DNA of 31,892 bases from a virus. Below the pieces are notes generated by a model, which saw nothing but the letters and a program-made list of their open reading frames with translations, did not search any database and was not told the origin of the DNA. The translations under genes were made by a program, and so were the position numbers. Location of the stretch: IMG/VR virus record IMGVR_UViG_3300011013_000050, positions 1 to 31,892 of that record. One strand, given 5' to 3'. Every line of letters begins with the position of its first letter. Position 1 is the first letter of the stretch. Below are positions 7,146 through 15,021 of this stretch, piece after piece.

Positions 7146-7697
7146 ATGGCAAAATATAAATATAATTCCCGTGGCACTACCGTTACTGAACAAGAAGTAA
7201 ATGGTGTTACGGATACAGAAGTAAATAATCGTAGCATTCCAAATGCTCCAGGCAATCGTGATTGGAATGATTATGTGGAATGGCGTGATGTGGGTGCAAA
7301 TACCGCTGATCCATTCATGCTTTTATCTGAAATAAAAGATGCAAAAAAATCAGAACTTAAAGGTGCGTGTCATGATGAAATTATAAGTGGTTTTACTTCA
7401 ACTGTTGTGATTGCTTCTGATGTTGCCTCGCCTTTTGATTATGAAAGTGCACCACAAGATCAACGAAACCTACTTGGTGCCAGTGGTACTACAATTAATA
7501 TAAATTTTACTGTTATGGATGGTGGTATTAAAAAGCGTGTCTCGCATACACCAGTTGAAATCAAAGCAGTATATGATGAAGGTGTTGACCGTATTGGTAA
7601 AATGAAAGATGATTTGTATCTTTATTATGCCGATGTAGATGCTGCCATTGATGAAGCTGCGGTAGACGCAATTGTTTGGGCTTATCCTAAAGTATAA
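7146..7697 (+). CDS. DUF4376-like tail-fibre accessory protein
   Basis: The 183-residue product has an N-terminal half with NRDWNDYVEWRDVGANTADP, a motif usual in short proteins encoded with fibres, and a C-terminal half that looks like DUF4376: a KDAKKSELKGACHDEIISGF helix, a beta segment with FDYESAPQDQRNLLGAS, and a last region with IKAVYDEGVDRIGKMKDDLY and a D-A-A-I-D-E-A helix. It is analogous to the 172-residue gene at 3807 but divergent. An AGGAGAACAAA ribosome site precedes the ATG. It is a single-gene unit between a palindromic late-type promoter and a bidirectional terminator. Fibre assembly or tip function is inferred from the family. Confidence 0.68.
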   Translation: MAKYKYNSRGTTVTEQEVNGVTDTEVNNRSIPNAPGNRDWNDYVEWRDVGANTADPFMLLSEIKDAKKSELKGACHDEIISGFTSTVVIASDVASPFDYESAPQDQRNLLGASGTTININFTVMDGGIKKRVSHTPVEIKAVYDEGVDRIGKMKDDLYLYYADVDAAIDEAAVDAIVWAYPKV

Positions 7698-7700
7698 AAT

Positions 7701-7726
7701 AAATGGGGAGTCATAACTCCCCATTT
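7701..7726. terminator. Bidirectional intrinsic terminator
   Basis: AAATGGGGAGT (7701-7711) and ACTCCCCATTT (7716-7726) form a perfect 11-bp stem around CATA. It sits between convergent genes ending at 7697 and 7738. The A/T ends of the stem supply short T runs in both directions. Confidence 0.85.
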
Positions 7727-7737
7727 ACCCACAACAA

Positions 7738-8028
7738 CTACCTAGTATACCCAGTAACTTCAGCTATTAATGAGTTAGCTTCCGCAATCCGTTTAGAAAC
7801 AATATAAACAGGTCCACGTTGAATATCGTCTAACAAATACGAAAATCTTACTTGAAAATCGTATAATGGTTCGCCAACAACGTTATTCTTACTAGGGAAA
7901 GTACGCATTGCCTTTGCAAAACTATTATTTAAAAAAGATAAAGTTGTAGGCAATGATGCTTCTATTTCTTCTTGTGTTACCATCTTTGGTTTATTACGCC
8001 TAAATGGTTTATTATGTATATCAGACAT
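7738..8028 (-). CDS. Hypothetical 96-residue protein
   Basis: No family was recognised. The N-terminus is basic (PFRRNKPK) and the remainder looks helical and soluble, with an EEIEASLPTTLSFLNNSFAKAM segment and a C-terminal SKRIAEANSLIAEVTGY helix. A TTGGAGTATAATT ribosome site supports the ATG at 8028. It is the last gene of a minus-strand run and ends at the bidirectional terminator. Confidence 0.6.
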   Translation of the reverse strand: MSDIHNKPFRRNKPKMVTQEEIEASLPTTLSFLNNSFAKAMRTFPSKNNVVGEPLYDFQVRFSYLLDDIQRGPVYIVSKRIAEANSLIAEVTGYTR

Positions 8029-8056
8029 AATTATACTCCAATGTCGTATTTTTAAA

Positions 8057-8080
8057 CCCCATATTGCAGTGCAAGGGGGG
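8057..8080 (-). terminator. Possible terminator or attenuator hairpin
   Basis: CCCC (8057-8060) can pair with the G run at 8075-8080 around an inner TTGCA-G-TGCAA palindrome (8064-8074). On the minus strand the hairpin is followed by TTT and an A/T-rich tract. It lies between the RNA ligase and the small downstream gene and could reduce read-through. Confidence 0.4.
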
Positions 8081-8094
8081 ATGTTATAACTTCT

Positions 8095-9117
8095 TTAGAA
8101 TTCTGGAAGTTCTCTTAAGAAGTATTCTTTCGCACGCCGCATAATTTCTTTTGAAACTTCACGCCATGTTAAATTATTAGCTACAATTGTAATCATTTCT
8201 TCTTTTTTACAATCTTGACCAACCCATTTAAGATAGTTGCCAATGTGCTTTATATCAGGTTCGACAGCAACCTTTGTAAAAAGTTCCGTCCACCCTTGTT
8301 CTAAACGTACATTAGTTAAAATAACATCTACACATTGTTCAATATTAGCAACTAATTCAGGATCAACAGGAATTAACTTATTTTCTTTGGTAACTTTATG
8401 TGACGATCCTTTTGTTTTAAAATATAAATTTGTATCTTTTCCATTATCTGGTCGCCAAACAATCCCTTCACCTGGAGCTTCAATATCAAATAATTTACCC
8501 CAAGGACATTTCACATCTACATTTAAAGTAAGTTCTGTTAATTTTTCTGCTGCTATTTCAGGATTATTAAAATCTATTTCTATTTCATATGTATCTGCAT
8601 TCAAAATATTATAAACGGGATATGTCATAATCGGGAATTGAAAAAACTTTTCGTTAGTTAGATAATTGCCAGAATTATTATCATACAAAACATGTATATC
8701 AAATATAACGAATTGTTTAGGATCTAATTTGGATACAGCAACCTTTTTTTGAATACCTTTTCCAATCCACTCACCAAAAATAGTAATTACAACTTTAGTT
8801 GGATCATAATTATTCCATCTATCTATTGTATTAAATAAAGAATCCCAATATTTAATTGGAATTTCACTAACAAATTTAGCAAACCCATAATTATCATCTT
8901 TTATGGTTAAAGGATCATTTCTTCCTTGAGCTTCATAAGAAAATCTATTTGTACTATGATCAAAATATCTACGAACACCTACATTTGTTCCATGTAATTT
9001 TACTGTACCAGTAAAACTAATAGTAGGAAAATTATCATTATCATGATTATATCTATGCCGAATACGAACAGCCTTTACAATATGCTTGAATGATTCAATG
9101 TCAGTAAATTTTTTCAT
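8095..9117 (-). CDS. RNA ligase, T4 Rnl2 family
   Basis: This 340-residue protein is a covalent nucleotidyltransferase that seals RNA ends using ATP. Counting from the ATG at 9117, motif I is GTVKLHGTNVGV with nucleotidylated Lys40, motif III is TIFGEWIGKGIQ, motif IV is EGIVWRP and motif V is FKTKGSSHKVTKENK. The KxHGTN form is characteristic of the Rnl2 branch, and the length fits (T4 Rnl2 is 334 residues). Its expected role is repair of nicked duplex RNA or tRNA, often against host anticodon nucleases. GTG codons at 9129 and 9120 would extend it by 3-4 residues; none of the starts has a strong ribosome site, and ATG is preferred. It belongs to the minus-strand run started by the promoter at 9581. 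Confidence 0.88.
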   Translation of the reverse strand: MKKFTDIESFKHIVKAVRIRHRYNHDNDNFPTISFTGTVKLHGTNVGVRRYFDHSTNRFSYEAQGRNDPLTIKDDNYGFAKFVSEIPIKYWDSLFNTIDRWNNYDPTKVVITIFGEWIGKGIQKKVAVSKLDPKQFVIFDIHVLYDNNSGNYLTNEKFFQFPIMTYPVYNILNADTYEIEIDFNNPEIAAEKLTELTLNVDVKCPWGKLFDIEAPGEGIVWRPDNGKDTNLYFKTKGSSHKVTKENKLIPVDPELVANIEQCVDVILTNVRLEQGWTELFTKVAVEPDIKHIGNYLKWVGQDCKKEEMITIVANNLTWREVSKEIMRRAKEYFLRELPEF

Positions 9118-9139
9118 CACTTTAACCACATAAAAATTT

Positions 9140-9319
9140 TTAATAAGTCCCTATACCACGAATGACAATACTTTCAATATCACCACCCTTAGTCTGTTCA
9201 TTAAACCATGCAATATATTTTTCATAGTTGTTTTGAAAACAGGGTACAGAAAAATTTGTGTCTGTCAATAGTTCTTTTGCTTCATTAAGATGTTTTTCAA
9301 CAATTTCGGTATTATTCAT
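9140..9319 (-). CDS. Hypothetical 59-residue protein
   Basis: A short frame starts with ATG inside the end of the upstream gene (8-nt overlap with 9312-9551) and ends 22 nt before the RNA ligase ATG. The product is mostly acidic and helical at the N-terminus (MNNTEIVEKHLNEAKELL), with a W-F-N-E-Q turn and a C-terminal IVIRGIGTY strand. No family was recognised. Translational coupling to the preceding gene and the filled spacing make it likely real. Confidence 0.55.
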   Translation of the reverse strand: MNNTEIVEKHLNEAKELLTDTNFSVPCFQNNYEKYIAWFNEQTKGGDIESIVIRGIGTY

Positions 9320-9551
9320 AATAATTTGCCACCCAGTTTAGATTATATTTCCTACCATCAATCACAATAGTAGAATCATTAAAAGAAGGAGGATTCTGAA
9401 ACCAACAAATCCGTCGCTCGAAGCGTTCACACATATTATCTTTATATAATACGACCTCACGTTTACGTTTTTTAGGATCAATATTTATCCATACCTCAGT
9501 TGCGTGAAGTGTAGCAAACCCAATAGATGTAACTGCAACTACATTTTCCAT
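9312..9551 (-). CDS. Hypothetical 79-residue protein
   Basis: Not recognised. The product is a small, apparently beta-rich soluble protein with alternating strands (VAVTSIGFATLH, VWINIDP), a basic KKRKREV turn and a C-terminal DGRKYNLNWVANYYE. An AGGATATAAAA ribosome site precedes ATG, and a sigma70-type promoter at 9581-9609 lies immediately upstream, so it is the first gene of a unit continuing into the 59-residue gene and the RNA ligase. Confidence 0.6.
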   Translation of the reverse strand: MENVVAVTSIGFATLHATEVWINIDPKKRKREVVLYKDNMCERFERRICWFQNPPSFNDSTIVIDGRKYNLNWVANYYE

Positions 9552-9580
9552 TTTTATATCCTATGTGTGAAAGAAATTTA

Positions 9581-9609
9581 AGTATAGCAAAAGAATTTAG
9601 TAATGTCAA
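9581..9609 (-). promoter_or_regulatory. Sigma70-type promoter TTGACA-17-TATACT
   Basis: On the minus strand TTGACA (9609-9604) is followed after 17 nt by TATACT (9586-9581), preceded by TGC, an extended -10. It overlaps the last codons of the upstream gene and reads into the 9551-8095 genes. Confidence 0.7.
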
Positions 9610-10007
9610 ATAGAAATTGATGAAAGTTCTGTTGCCTTAAAACTCCATTTCGTGTTGTCGGTTATATTAACGTGTGCTAATATTTTAAATACAAATTGAT
9701 ACGTAGTATTTTCAACATGTTCAACAGTCAATGTTGGTACATGTATTCCTTGAATGCAAGAAGAAAATGCCGTATATCCATATTCTAATTTGCCTTTTTT
9801 AGACCACCATATTGATAAATCATAAGATTTTGACTGTTCCGTGGTATGATTATAAGCTAATACCATAAATTTTTTCGAAAAAGTTAAAAATCCATTTGAT
9901 AAATGTCCATTATACACCAATTGAGCAATTCTTTCTATTCCTATATTACTAACTAATTTTTCGTCAATACTATCATTAAACTCATCTAAACTACTTTTTT
10001 CAGACAT
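9606..10007 (-). CDS. Hypothetical 133-residue protein
   Basis: Not recognised. The start chosen (ATG at 10007, MSEKSSLDEF) has an AGGAATTATT ribosome site and follows a strong promoter; the same frame is open upstream to 10148, but that extension would cross the promoter and contains an implausible hydrophobic stretch. The product has an acidic N-terminus and a beta-rich body (FLTFSKKFMVLAYN, YDLSIWW, YTAFSSCIQGIHVPTLTVEH). It is the first gene on the left of the divergent promoter pair, hence probably expressed with the same timing as nrdA. Confidence 0.6.
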   Translation of the reverse strand: MSEKSSLDEFNDSIDEKLVSNIGIERIAQLVYNGHLSNGFLTFSKKFMVLAYNHTTEQSKSYDLSIWWSKKGKLEYGYTAFSSCIQGIHVPTLTVEHVENTTYQFVFKILAHVNITDNTKWSFKATELSSISI

Positions 10008-10029
10008 AATAATTCCTAAATAAATGATA

Positions 10030-10058
10030 ATTATAGCATATATAATTTTGTACGTCAA
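10030..10058 (-). promoter_or_regulatory. Sigma70-type promoter TTGACG-17-TATAAT (leftward)
   Basis: TTGACG (10058-10053) and TATAAT (10035-10030) on the minus strand are 17 nt apart, with TGC before the -10 (extended -10). It reads into the gene starting at 10007. Confidence 0.75.
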
Positions 10059-10062
10059 GTAT

Positions 10063-10091
10063 TTGACGCAATCAAAAAAAACATGTATAAT
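10063..10091 (+). promoter_or_regulatory. Sigma70-type promoter TTGACG-17-TATAAT (rightward, nrdA)
   Basis: TTGACG (10063-10068) and TATAAT (10086-10091) are 17 nt apart. The -10 lies in the centre of a perfect inverted repeat, CATGTAT-A-ATACATG (10082-10096), a possible operator. The -35 box faces that of the leftward promoter across 4 bp. Confidence 0.75.
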
Positions 10092-10102
10092 ACATGAAAA
10101 AT

Positions 10103-10110
10103 TATAAATA
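10103..10110 (+). promoter_or_regulatory. T4-late-type motif TATAAATA upstream of nrdA
   Basis: TATAAATA lies about 100 nt before the nrdA start, just downstream of the sigma70-type promoter. It could add late transcription, or be a chance match in AT-rich DNA. Confidence 0.25.
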
Positions 10111-10116
10111 GATTTA

Positions 10117-10183
10117 CCTGAAATCGCTAATGGTAGAAACCATACCAAATATAGTAAATAAAAAAACTATAATGATTTCAAGG
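10117..10183 (+). promoter_or_regulatory. Candidate structured leader (three-way junction) of nrdA
   Basis: Within the predicted nrdA leader, CCTGAAATC (10117-10125) pairs with GATTTC-A-AGG (10174-10183, one bulged A). Inside lie two hairpins: ATGGT/ACCAT (10130-10143, 4-nt loop) and TATAGT/ACTATA (10150-10171, 10-nt loop). The ribosome site AAGGAG follows 17 nt later. No known riboswitch class was recognised, and the stems are A/T-rich, so the element is tentative. Confidence 0.35.
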
Positions 10184-10210
10184 ACATAATAATAACAATA
10201 AGGAGAAAAA

Positions 10211-12481
10211 GTGAAAGAAATCAGTATCATAAAGAGAGATGGTAGTCAAGAAACATTAGATATTGAAAAAATTCATAAATGTGTTTTTTGGGCTTGTGAA
10301 GAACTAACAAATGTGTCACCATCAGATATTGAAATGCGTTCGAGCATTCAATTCTGCAACAAAATGAAAACCGAAGATATTCATGAAGTTATGGTTAAAG
10401 CTTCGGCAGATTTAATATCAGAAGAACAACCCAATTATACATATGTCGCCGCAAGATTGCGATTATTTGACCTTAGAAAAAAGATTTTTGGGCAATTTCA
10501 GCCTATTCCACTTCATGAAGTGGTGAAAAATAATACAAAAAGAAAAATTTATGATTCAACTATATTAAACGCATTTAATGATGACGAATGGGGGAAATTA
10601 GATAAAATAATTAAACACAAAAGAGACTTTCATTTTACTTACGCTGGTATAGAACAAGTAATTGGAAAATATCTTGCACAAAATCGTGTGAAAAATACAG
10701 TCTTTGAAACACCACAAATCATGTATATTATGATTGCTATTACATTATTCAAAGATTATCCTATAGATACTAGACTAAAATATATAAAAGAAGCATATGA
10801 TTCTTTTTCTAAATTTGAAATTAGTTTATCTACACCAATATTAGCAGGATTGAGAACACCACAAAAACAATTTAGTAGCTGTGTCACGATTGAAACTGAT
10901 GATAGTTTAGATGGCCTTATAGCTTCGTCAGGTTCTATTGTAAAGTATGTTGCAAGCAAGGCAGGCATTGGTATAGGTGCAGGAAGAATTCGTGCTCTAG
11001 GGTCTTCTATAAGGGCTGGTGATGCATATCATACGGGTATTACACCATTCTATAAATATTTTGAATCTTCAGTTAAATCTGTTAATCAAGGTGGAGTTAG
11101 AAACGCTTCAGCTACACTACATACAATGATATGGCATTATGAGATTGAAGATATCTTAGTTCTTAAAAATAATAAAGGAACCGATGATAATCGTGTTAGA
11201 AAACTGGATTATAGTATTCAAATATGTAGACTATTTTATGAAAGATTATTAAAAAACGAAGATATAACACTATTTTCGCCCCATGAAGTAAAAGATTTAT
11301 ATGAAGCATTCTTTATAGATCAGGATAAGTTCAGAGAATTATACCTTCATTATGAACAAAAAACTGGTATTATGAAGAAAAAAATATCAGCAAAAAAATT
11401 ATTTTCATTATTAGCTACTGAAAGAGCCGAAACTGGGAGAATTTATATAATGAATATTGATCATGCTAATGATCATAGTTCTTTTCTTGACCCGATTCAC
11501 ATGAGTAATTTATGCCAAGAGATTAGCTTGCCTACTACACCAATGAATAATGTAGTTGATCCAGAAGGTGAAATTGGACTTTGTACTTTATGTGCCGTGA
11601 ATCTTGGGATAATAAAAAGTTTAAATGAGTTTGAACGAATTAATGAAATTGCTGTCAGAATATTAGACTCCATACTTTCGTATCAAGATTATCCAGTCCC
11701 AGCAGCAGAAAAAGCAACAAAAAGAAGGTCATTAGGTATTGGGTTCACTAACTTAGCATATTTTTTAGCAAAAAATGATGTTAAATATAGCGATGGTAGG
11801 GCTTTACGTTTGGTTGATGAAGTATCAGAAGCACACCAATATTGGTTAATTAAAGCATCATGTAAATTAGCTAGAGAATTTGGATCATGTGAATATTTTG
11901 ATCGTACCAAATACTCAAAAGGTATATTACCAATAGACACATACAATAAAAATGTCGATGTATTAACTAATGGTAGAAAATATAATTATGATTGGGAAGC
12001 ACTAAGAGATGAAATAAAGGAATCTGGTATGCGTCATTCCACCTTATCATGTCAGATGCCATGTGAAAGTTCTTCATTAGTAATTAATTCTACGAATGGA
12101 ATAGAACCACCCCGTTCATTTATTACCGTAAAACAAATGAAACACGGTGTTTTAAAACAAGTTGTGCCAGATTATATTCATTTAAAAAATAAATATGAAC
12201 TACTTTGGAATATGAAAAGTAATACAGGATATCATCAAATAGTGGCTATTATGCAAAAATATTTTGATCAATCTATTTCATGCAATTTTAATTATGATCC
12301 TAGTAATTATGATGAAGGTAAAATACCAACATCAGAAGTATTAAAAGACATGTTATATGCATACAAAATAGGAATAAAGAATTTTTATTACCATCAAACT
12401 AGAGATTTACGTGAAGAAGTATTAGAGACTTCATCAGAAGATAATAATGATGGATGTGCTGGTGGTGCCTGTGCAATATAA
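10211..12481 (+). CDS. nrdA: Ribonucleoside-diphosphate reductase class Ia, alpha subunit
   Basis: NrdA reduces ribonucleoside diphosphates to deoxyribonucleotides, here supplying phage DNA synthesis with the NrdB encoded 2.5 kb downstream. The 756-residue product has an N-terminal ATP-cone (IIKRDGSQETLDIEKI), substrate-site Cys224 (SSCVT), the catalytic trio Asn433-Cys435-Glu437 in NLCQE, Cys458 in GLCTLCAVNLG, radical-transfer tyrosines Y726/Y727 (NFYYHQTR) and the C-terminal redox pair Cys749/Cys754 in DGCAGGACAI. All E. coli key residues are present, and length is normal (E. coli 761). Translation starts at GTG with an AAGGAG site 5 nt upstream. The gene is uninterrupted by introns, but a homing-endonuclease gene follows after 2 nt. 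Confidence 0.97.
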   Translation: MKEISIIKRDGSQETLDIEKIHKCVFWACEELTNVSPSDIEMRSSIQFCNKMKTEDIHEVMVKASADLISEEQPNYTYVAARLRLFDLRKKIFGQFQPIPLHEVVKNNTKRKIYDSTILNAFNDDEWGKLDKIIKHKRDFHFTYAGIEQVIGKYLAQNRVKNTVFETPQIMYIMIAITLFKDYPIDTRLKYIKEAYDSFSKFEISLSTPILAGLRTPQKQFSSCVTIETDDSLDGLIASSGSIVKYVASKAGIGIGAGRIRALGSSIRAGDAYHTGITPFYKYFESSVKSVNQGGVRNASATLHTMIWHYEIEDILVLKNNKGTDDNRVRKLDYSIQICRLFYERLLKNEDITLFSPHEVKDLYEAFFIDQDKFRELYLHYEQKTGIMKKKISAKKLFSLLATERAETGRIYIMNIDHANDHSSFLDPIHMSNLCQEISLPTTPMNNVVDPEGEIGLCTLCAVNLGIIKSLNEFERINEIAVRILDSILSYQDYPVPAAEKATKRRSLGIGFTNLAYFLAKNDVKYSDGRALRLVDEVSEAHQYWLIKASCKLAREFGSCEYFDRTKYSKGILPIDTYNKNVDVLTNGRKYNYDWEALRDEIKESGMRHSTLSCQMPCESSSLVINSTNGIEPPRSFITVKQMKHGVLKQVVPDYIHLKNKYELLWNMKSNTGYHQIVAIMQKYFDQSISCNFNYDPSNYDEGKIPTSEVLKDMLYAYKIGIKNFYYHQTRDLREEVLETSSEDNNDGCAGGACAI

Positions 12482-12483
12482 TT

Positions 12484-13341
12484 ATGAGAAAGTGGACAAC
12501 AATAGAATTTATCGAAAAAGCATATAATATACATAAAGACAAATATGAATATCCTGATGAATATGTTAATTCTTACACCAAAATAAGAATTATATGCAAA
12601 ACACACGGCGAATTCTGGCAAAGACCTGTATCACATATAACAAATAAACAAGGATGTCCATCATGTGTTAAAAATAAAAAACTATCAACAATAGAATTTA
12701 TCGAAAAAGCATATAATATACATAAAGACAAATATGAATATCCTGATGAATATGTTAATTCTTCAACCAAAATGAGAATTATATGTAAAACACATGGTGC
12801 GTTTTGGCAAACACCAAATCATCATCTATGTGGTCATAATTGCCAAAAATGTACATTAGAAAAATTAGCACTAAATAGAACACATGATACCTCTATTTTT
12901 ATTACAAATGCAAATAACATCCATAATAACAAATATGAATATCCTGATGAATATCATACAAATCAATCAAATGGCTGTCCCAACTGTAATAAACATTATT
13001 ACTCAAAAATTTCTATAAAATGGATGAATAAAATAGCAGAAAAAGAAAATATTCATATTCAACATGCAGAGAATGGTGATGAATATTCAATATCAGGAAC
13101 CAAATATAAAGCAGATGGATATTGTAAAGAAACTAATACCATATATGAATTTTACGGAGATATTTGGCATGGCAATTTAGAAATATATACTGAAGATGAA
13201 CAATGTCATCCATTTTCTGATGAATCTGCCGGTAGCTTATATATAAAAACCATGCAACGTGAACAGAAAATAAAAAACTTAGGATATAATTTAGTAACAA
13301 TTTGGGAAAATGATTATGTGCATTGTCATTTGGGAACATGA
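12484..13341 (+). CDS. Free-standing homing endonuclease, DUF723 repeats plus VSR-like nuclease
   Basis: The 285-residue product has N-terminal repeats of about 63 residues with F-I-E-K-A-x-x-I-H-x-x-K-Y-E-Y-P and I-I-C-K-T-H-G-E-F-W-Q, ending in a CPSC knuckle, the pattern of DUF723, a DNA-binding zinc-type repeat common in phage endonucleases. The C-terminal domain, YKADGYC then YEFYGDIWHGN and a later TIWEND, is a PD-(D/E)xK/VSR-like nuclease. Two repeats are complete and a third has lost its middle. The ATG at 12484, 2 nt after nrdA, is preferred; an upstream ATG at 12454 would overlap nrdA. It has no clear ribosome site and probably depends on coupling to nrdA. Such genes spread by cutting genomes lacking them, at sites near the insertion. 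Confidence 0.85.
   Translation: MRKWTTIEFIEKAYNIHKDKYEYPDEYVNSYTKIRIICKTHGEFWQRPVSHITNKQGCPSCVKNKKLSTIEFIEKAYNIHKDKYEYPDEYVNSSTKMRIICKTHGAFWQTPNHHLCGHNCQKCTLEKLALNRTHDTSIFITNANNIHNNKYEYPDEYHTNQSNGCPNCNKHYYSKISIKWMNKIAEKENIHIQHAENGDEYSISGTKYKADGYCKETNTIYEFYGDIWHGNLEIYTEDEQCHPFSDESAGSLYIKTMQREQKIKNLGYNLVTIWENDYVHCHLGT
12497..12763 (+). repeat. Perfect 78-nt direct repeat within the endonuclease gene
   Basis: Positions 12497-12574 and 12686-12763 are identical over 78 nt and 189 nt (63 codons) apart, encoding the N-terminal part of two consecutive DUF723 repeats. The identity marks a recent in-frame duplication or gene conversion. Confidence 0.9.
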
Positions 13342-13344
13342 TTA

Positions 13345-15003
13345 ATGAAAAATATTCTAATAGAAATATCTAAAGGAAAGCCATTAGGAATGCCTAAAAA
13401 AATATTATCTAATAAAGTATTACATCAATATTTAATAGATAATTCTTCATTTTTATCAAATCCCACAACATTAGAACGATTATATTGTGTGCTTAATAAT
13501 ATAAAAGAAGTTCCTTTATGTACATACTGTAAAGAAAAGCCTGTAACATTTAAGCCGGGATTAAAAGGTCCGCGAAAATATTGTAGTAATGCATGTGTGA
13601 ACAAATCATTGAAAGGTAAAAAAGGTAAAATACGTGCAGAAAAAGCAAATATAACCAAAAATATTCCAAATGAAGAAGGAATAACACCATTACAAATTAA
13701 TACAAAAAATAGATTAAAAACATTATCACAGGTAAATAAAGAGGGTAAAACAGGATTTAAAAAACTTGGCGAAAAAACAAAAAGAACAATGAAAAATACC
13801 ATAATTGATGGAAAAAATTTATATCAAATAAATGGAAAAAATCATTCTACATTAATTAAGAACCAAAAAGAACAATATGGTATAAGTTGTATTGGAATAG
13901 CAAAAAGATTACGTGATAAACCCAATAAAATTTCCTTGTTTGACATGTATAAAAAAAATTTATTAAAGGATGATATAACTGTTTTACTTTCATCTAATGA
14001 ATATGTAGCTAATTATAATACACAAACACTTATAGATTATAAATGTAATATATGTAATTATAAAGATAGTGCATATTTAGAAAATATATTTTGTAAAAAC
14101 TGTCATCCTTCACAATCAAAACAACAAATTCTAATATCAAAATTTTTGCAAGAATTTTATGACAAAAGAATAATTAATAATTGTCGTACTATTCTCGATT
14201 CAAAAAAAGAAATTGATATATTTTTACCCGATATTAATACAGGGATAGAATATAATGGTGTTTTATATCATTCTTATGGAAAAAGTTCATCAGAAAAATT
14301 GAATAATTATTTGATGGAAGATAAATTTTATCATGTAAATAAAACAAAAGAATGTTTAGAAAAAAATATAACTTTATATCATATTTTTGAAAATGAATGG
14401 TTAGATAGTAGAAAGAAAGATATTTGGAAATCTATATTATTAAATAAAATTATAAAAATATCTGAAACAATTTATGCTAGAAAATGTACTATAAATATTG
14501 TTGAAAATAATGAAGCATCTATTTTTTTAGAACTTAATCATTTACAAGGTAAGATAAATGGCAAACATATTGGATTATATTATAAAAATGAATTAATGTC
14601 TATAATGACATTTGGGAAATCCAGATTTAATAAAAAATATGATTGGGAATTGTTACGATTTTGTAATAAAAAATATCATAATGTAGTAGGTGGTGCAAGT
14701 AGATTATTAGCATATTTTAAAAAAACAAAATCGGGGACAATAATAAGTTATTCAGATTTAAAAATAAGTAATGGCAATTTATATAAGAAATTAGGATTCG
14801 AATATATGGGAAATACGCCACCAAATTATTTTTATATAAAATTACCGGATTTAACATTTCATTCTAGGTTAGAATTTCAAAAACATAAATTACAAACAAA
14901 ACTCAAAATATATGATGAAAATGTTTCTGAATTCCATAATATGATAAAAAATAATTATAGAAGAATATGGGATTGTGGAAACCAAATTTGGTGTATAAAT
15001 TAA
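13345..15003 (+). CDS. Free-standing homing endonuclease, large VSR-like type
   Basis: The 552-residue product has a N-terminal zinc knuckle (CTYC ... CSNAC, residues about 59-83), a second Cys4 ribbon (CNIC ... CKNC), a nuclease core with EIDIFLPDINTGIEYNGVLYH and FENEW (VSR/EDxHD-like), and a C-terminal acetyltransferase-like region typical of this family: FLELNHLQGKINGKHIGLYY, MTFGKSRFNKKYDWELLRFC, GGASRLL and SYSDLKISNGNLYKKLGF. This domain order is that of large phage homing endonucleases often placed between phage metabolic genes. It starts 3 nt after the preceding endonuclease gene and ends 18 nt before nrdB. It has very low G+C, lower than nrdA and nrdB. Target site unknown; intron-less nrdA or nrdB alleles of relatives are the obvious candidates. 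Confidence 0.82.
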   Translation: MKNILIEISKGKPLGMPKKILSNKVLHQYLIDNSSFLSNPTTLERLYCVLNNIKEVPLCTYCKEKPVTFKPGLKGPRKYCSNACVNKSLKGKKGKIRAEKANITKNIPNEEGITPLQINTKNRLKTLSQVNKEGKTGFKKLGEKTKRTMKNTIIDGKNLYQINGKNHSTLIKNQKEQYGISCIGIAKRLRDKPNKISLFDMYKKNLLKDDITVLLSSNEYVANYNTQTLIDYKCNICNYKDSAYLENIFCKNCHPSQSKQQILISKFLQEFYDKRIINNCRTILDSKKEIDIFLPDINTGIEYNGVLYHSYGKSSSEKLNNYLMEDKFYHVNKTKECLEKNITLYHIFENEWLDSRKKDIWKSILLNKIIKISETIYARKCTINIVENNEASIFLELNHLQGKINGKHIGLYYKNELMSIMTFGKSRFNKKYDWELLRFCNKKYHNVVGGASRLLAYFKKTKSGTIISYSDLKISNGNLYKKLGFEYMGNTPPNYFYIKLPDLTFHSRLEFQKHKLQTKLKIYDENVSEFHNMIKNNYRRIWDCGNQIWCIN

Positions 15004-15021
15004 ATAGGAACGAAACAAATT

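Noticed and set aside
9606-10148. 180-residue version of the 133-residue protein starting at 10148
   Set aside because: The extra N-terminus runs across the divergent promoters and the nrdA leader, while the ATG at 10007 has a ribosome site right after the leftward promoter.
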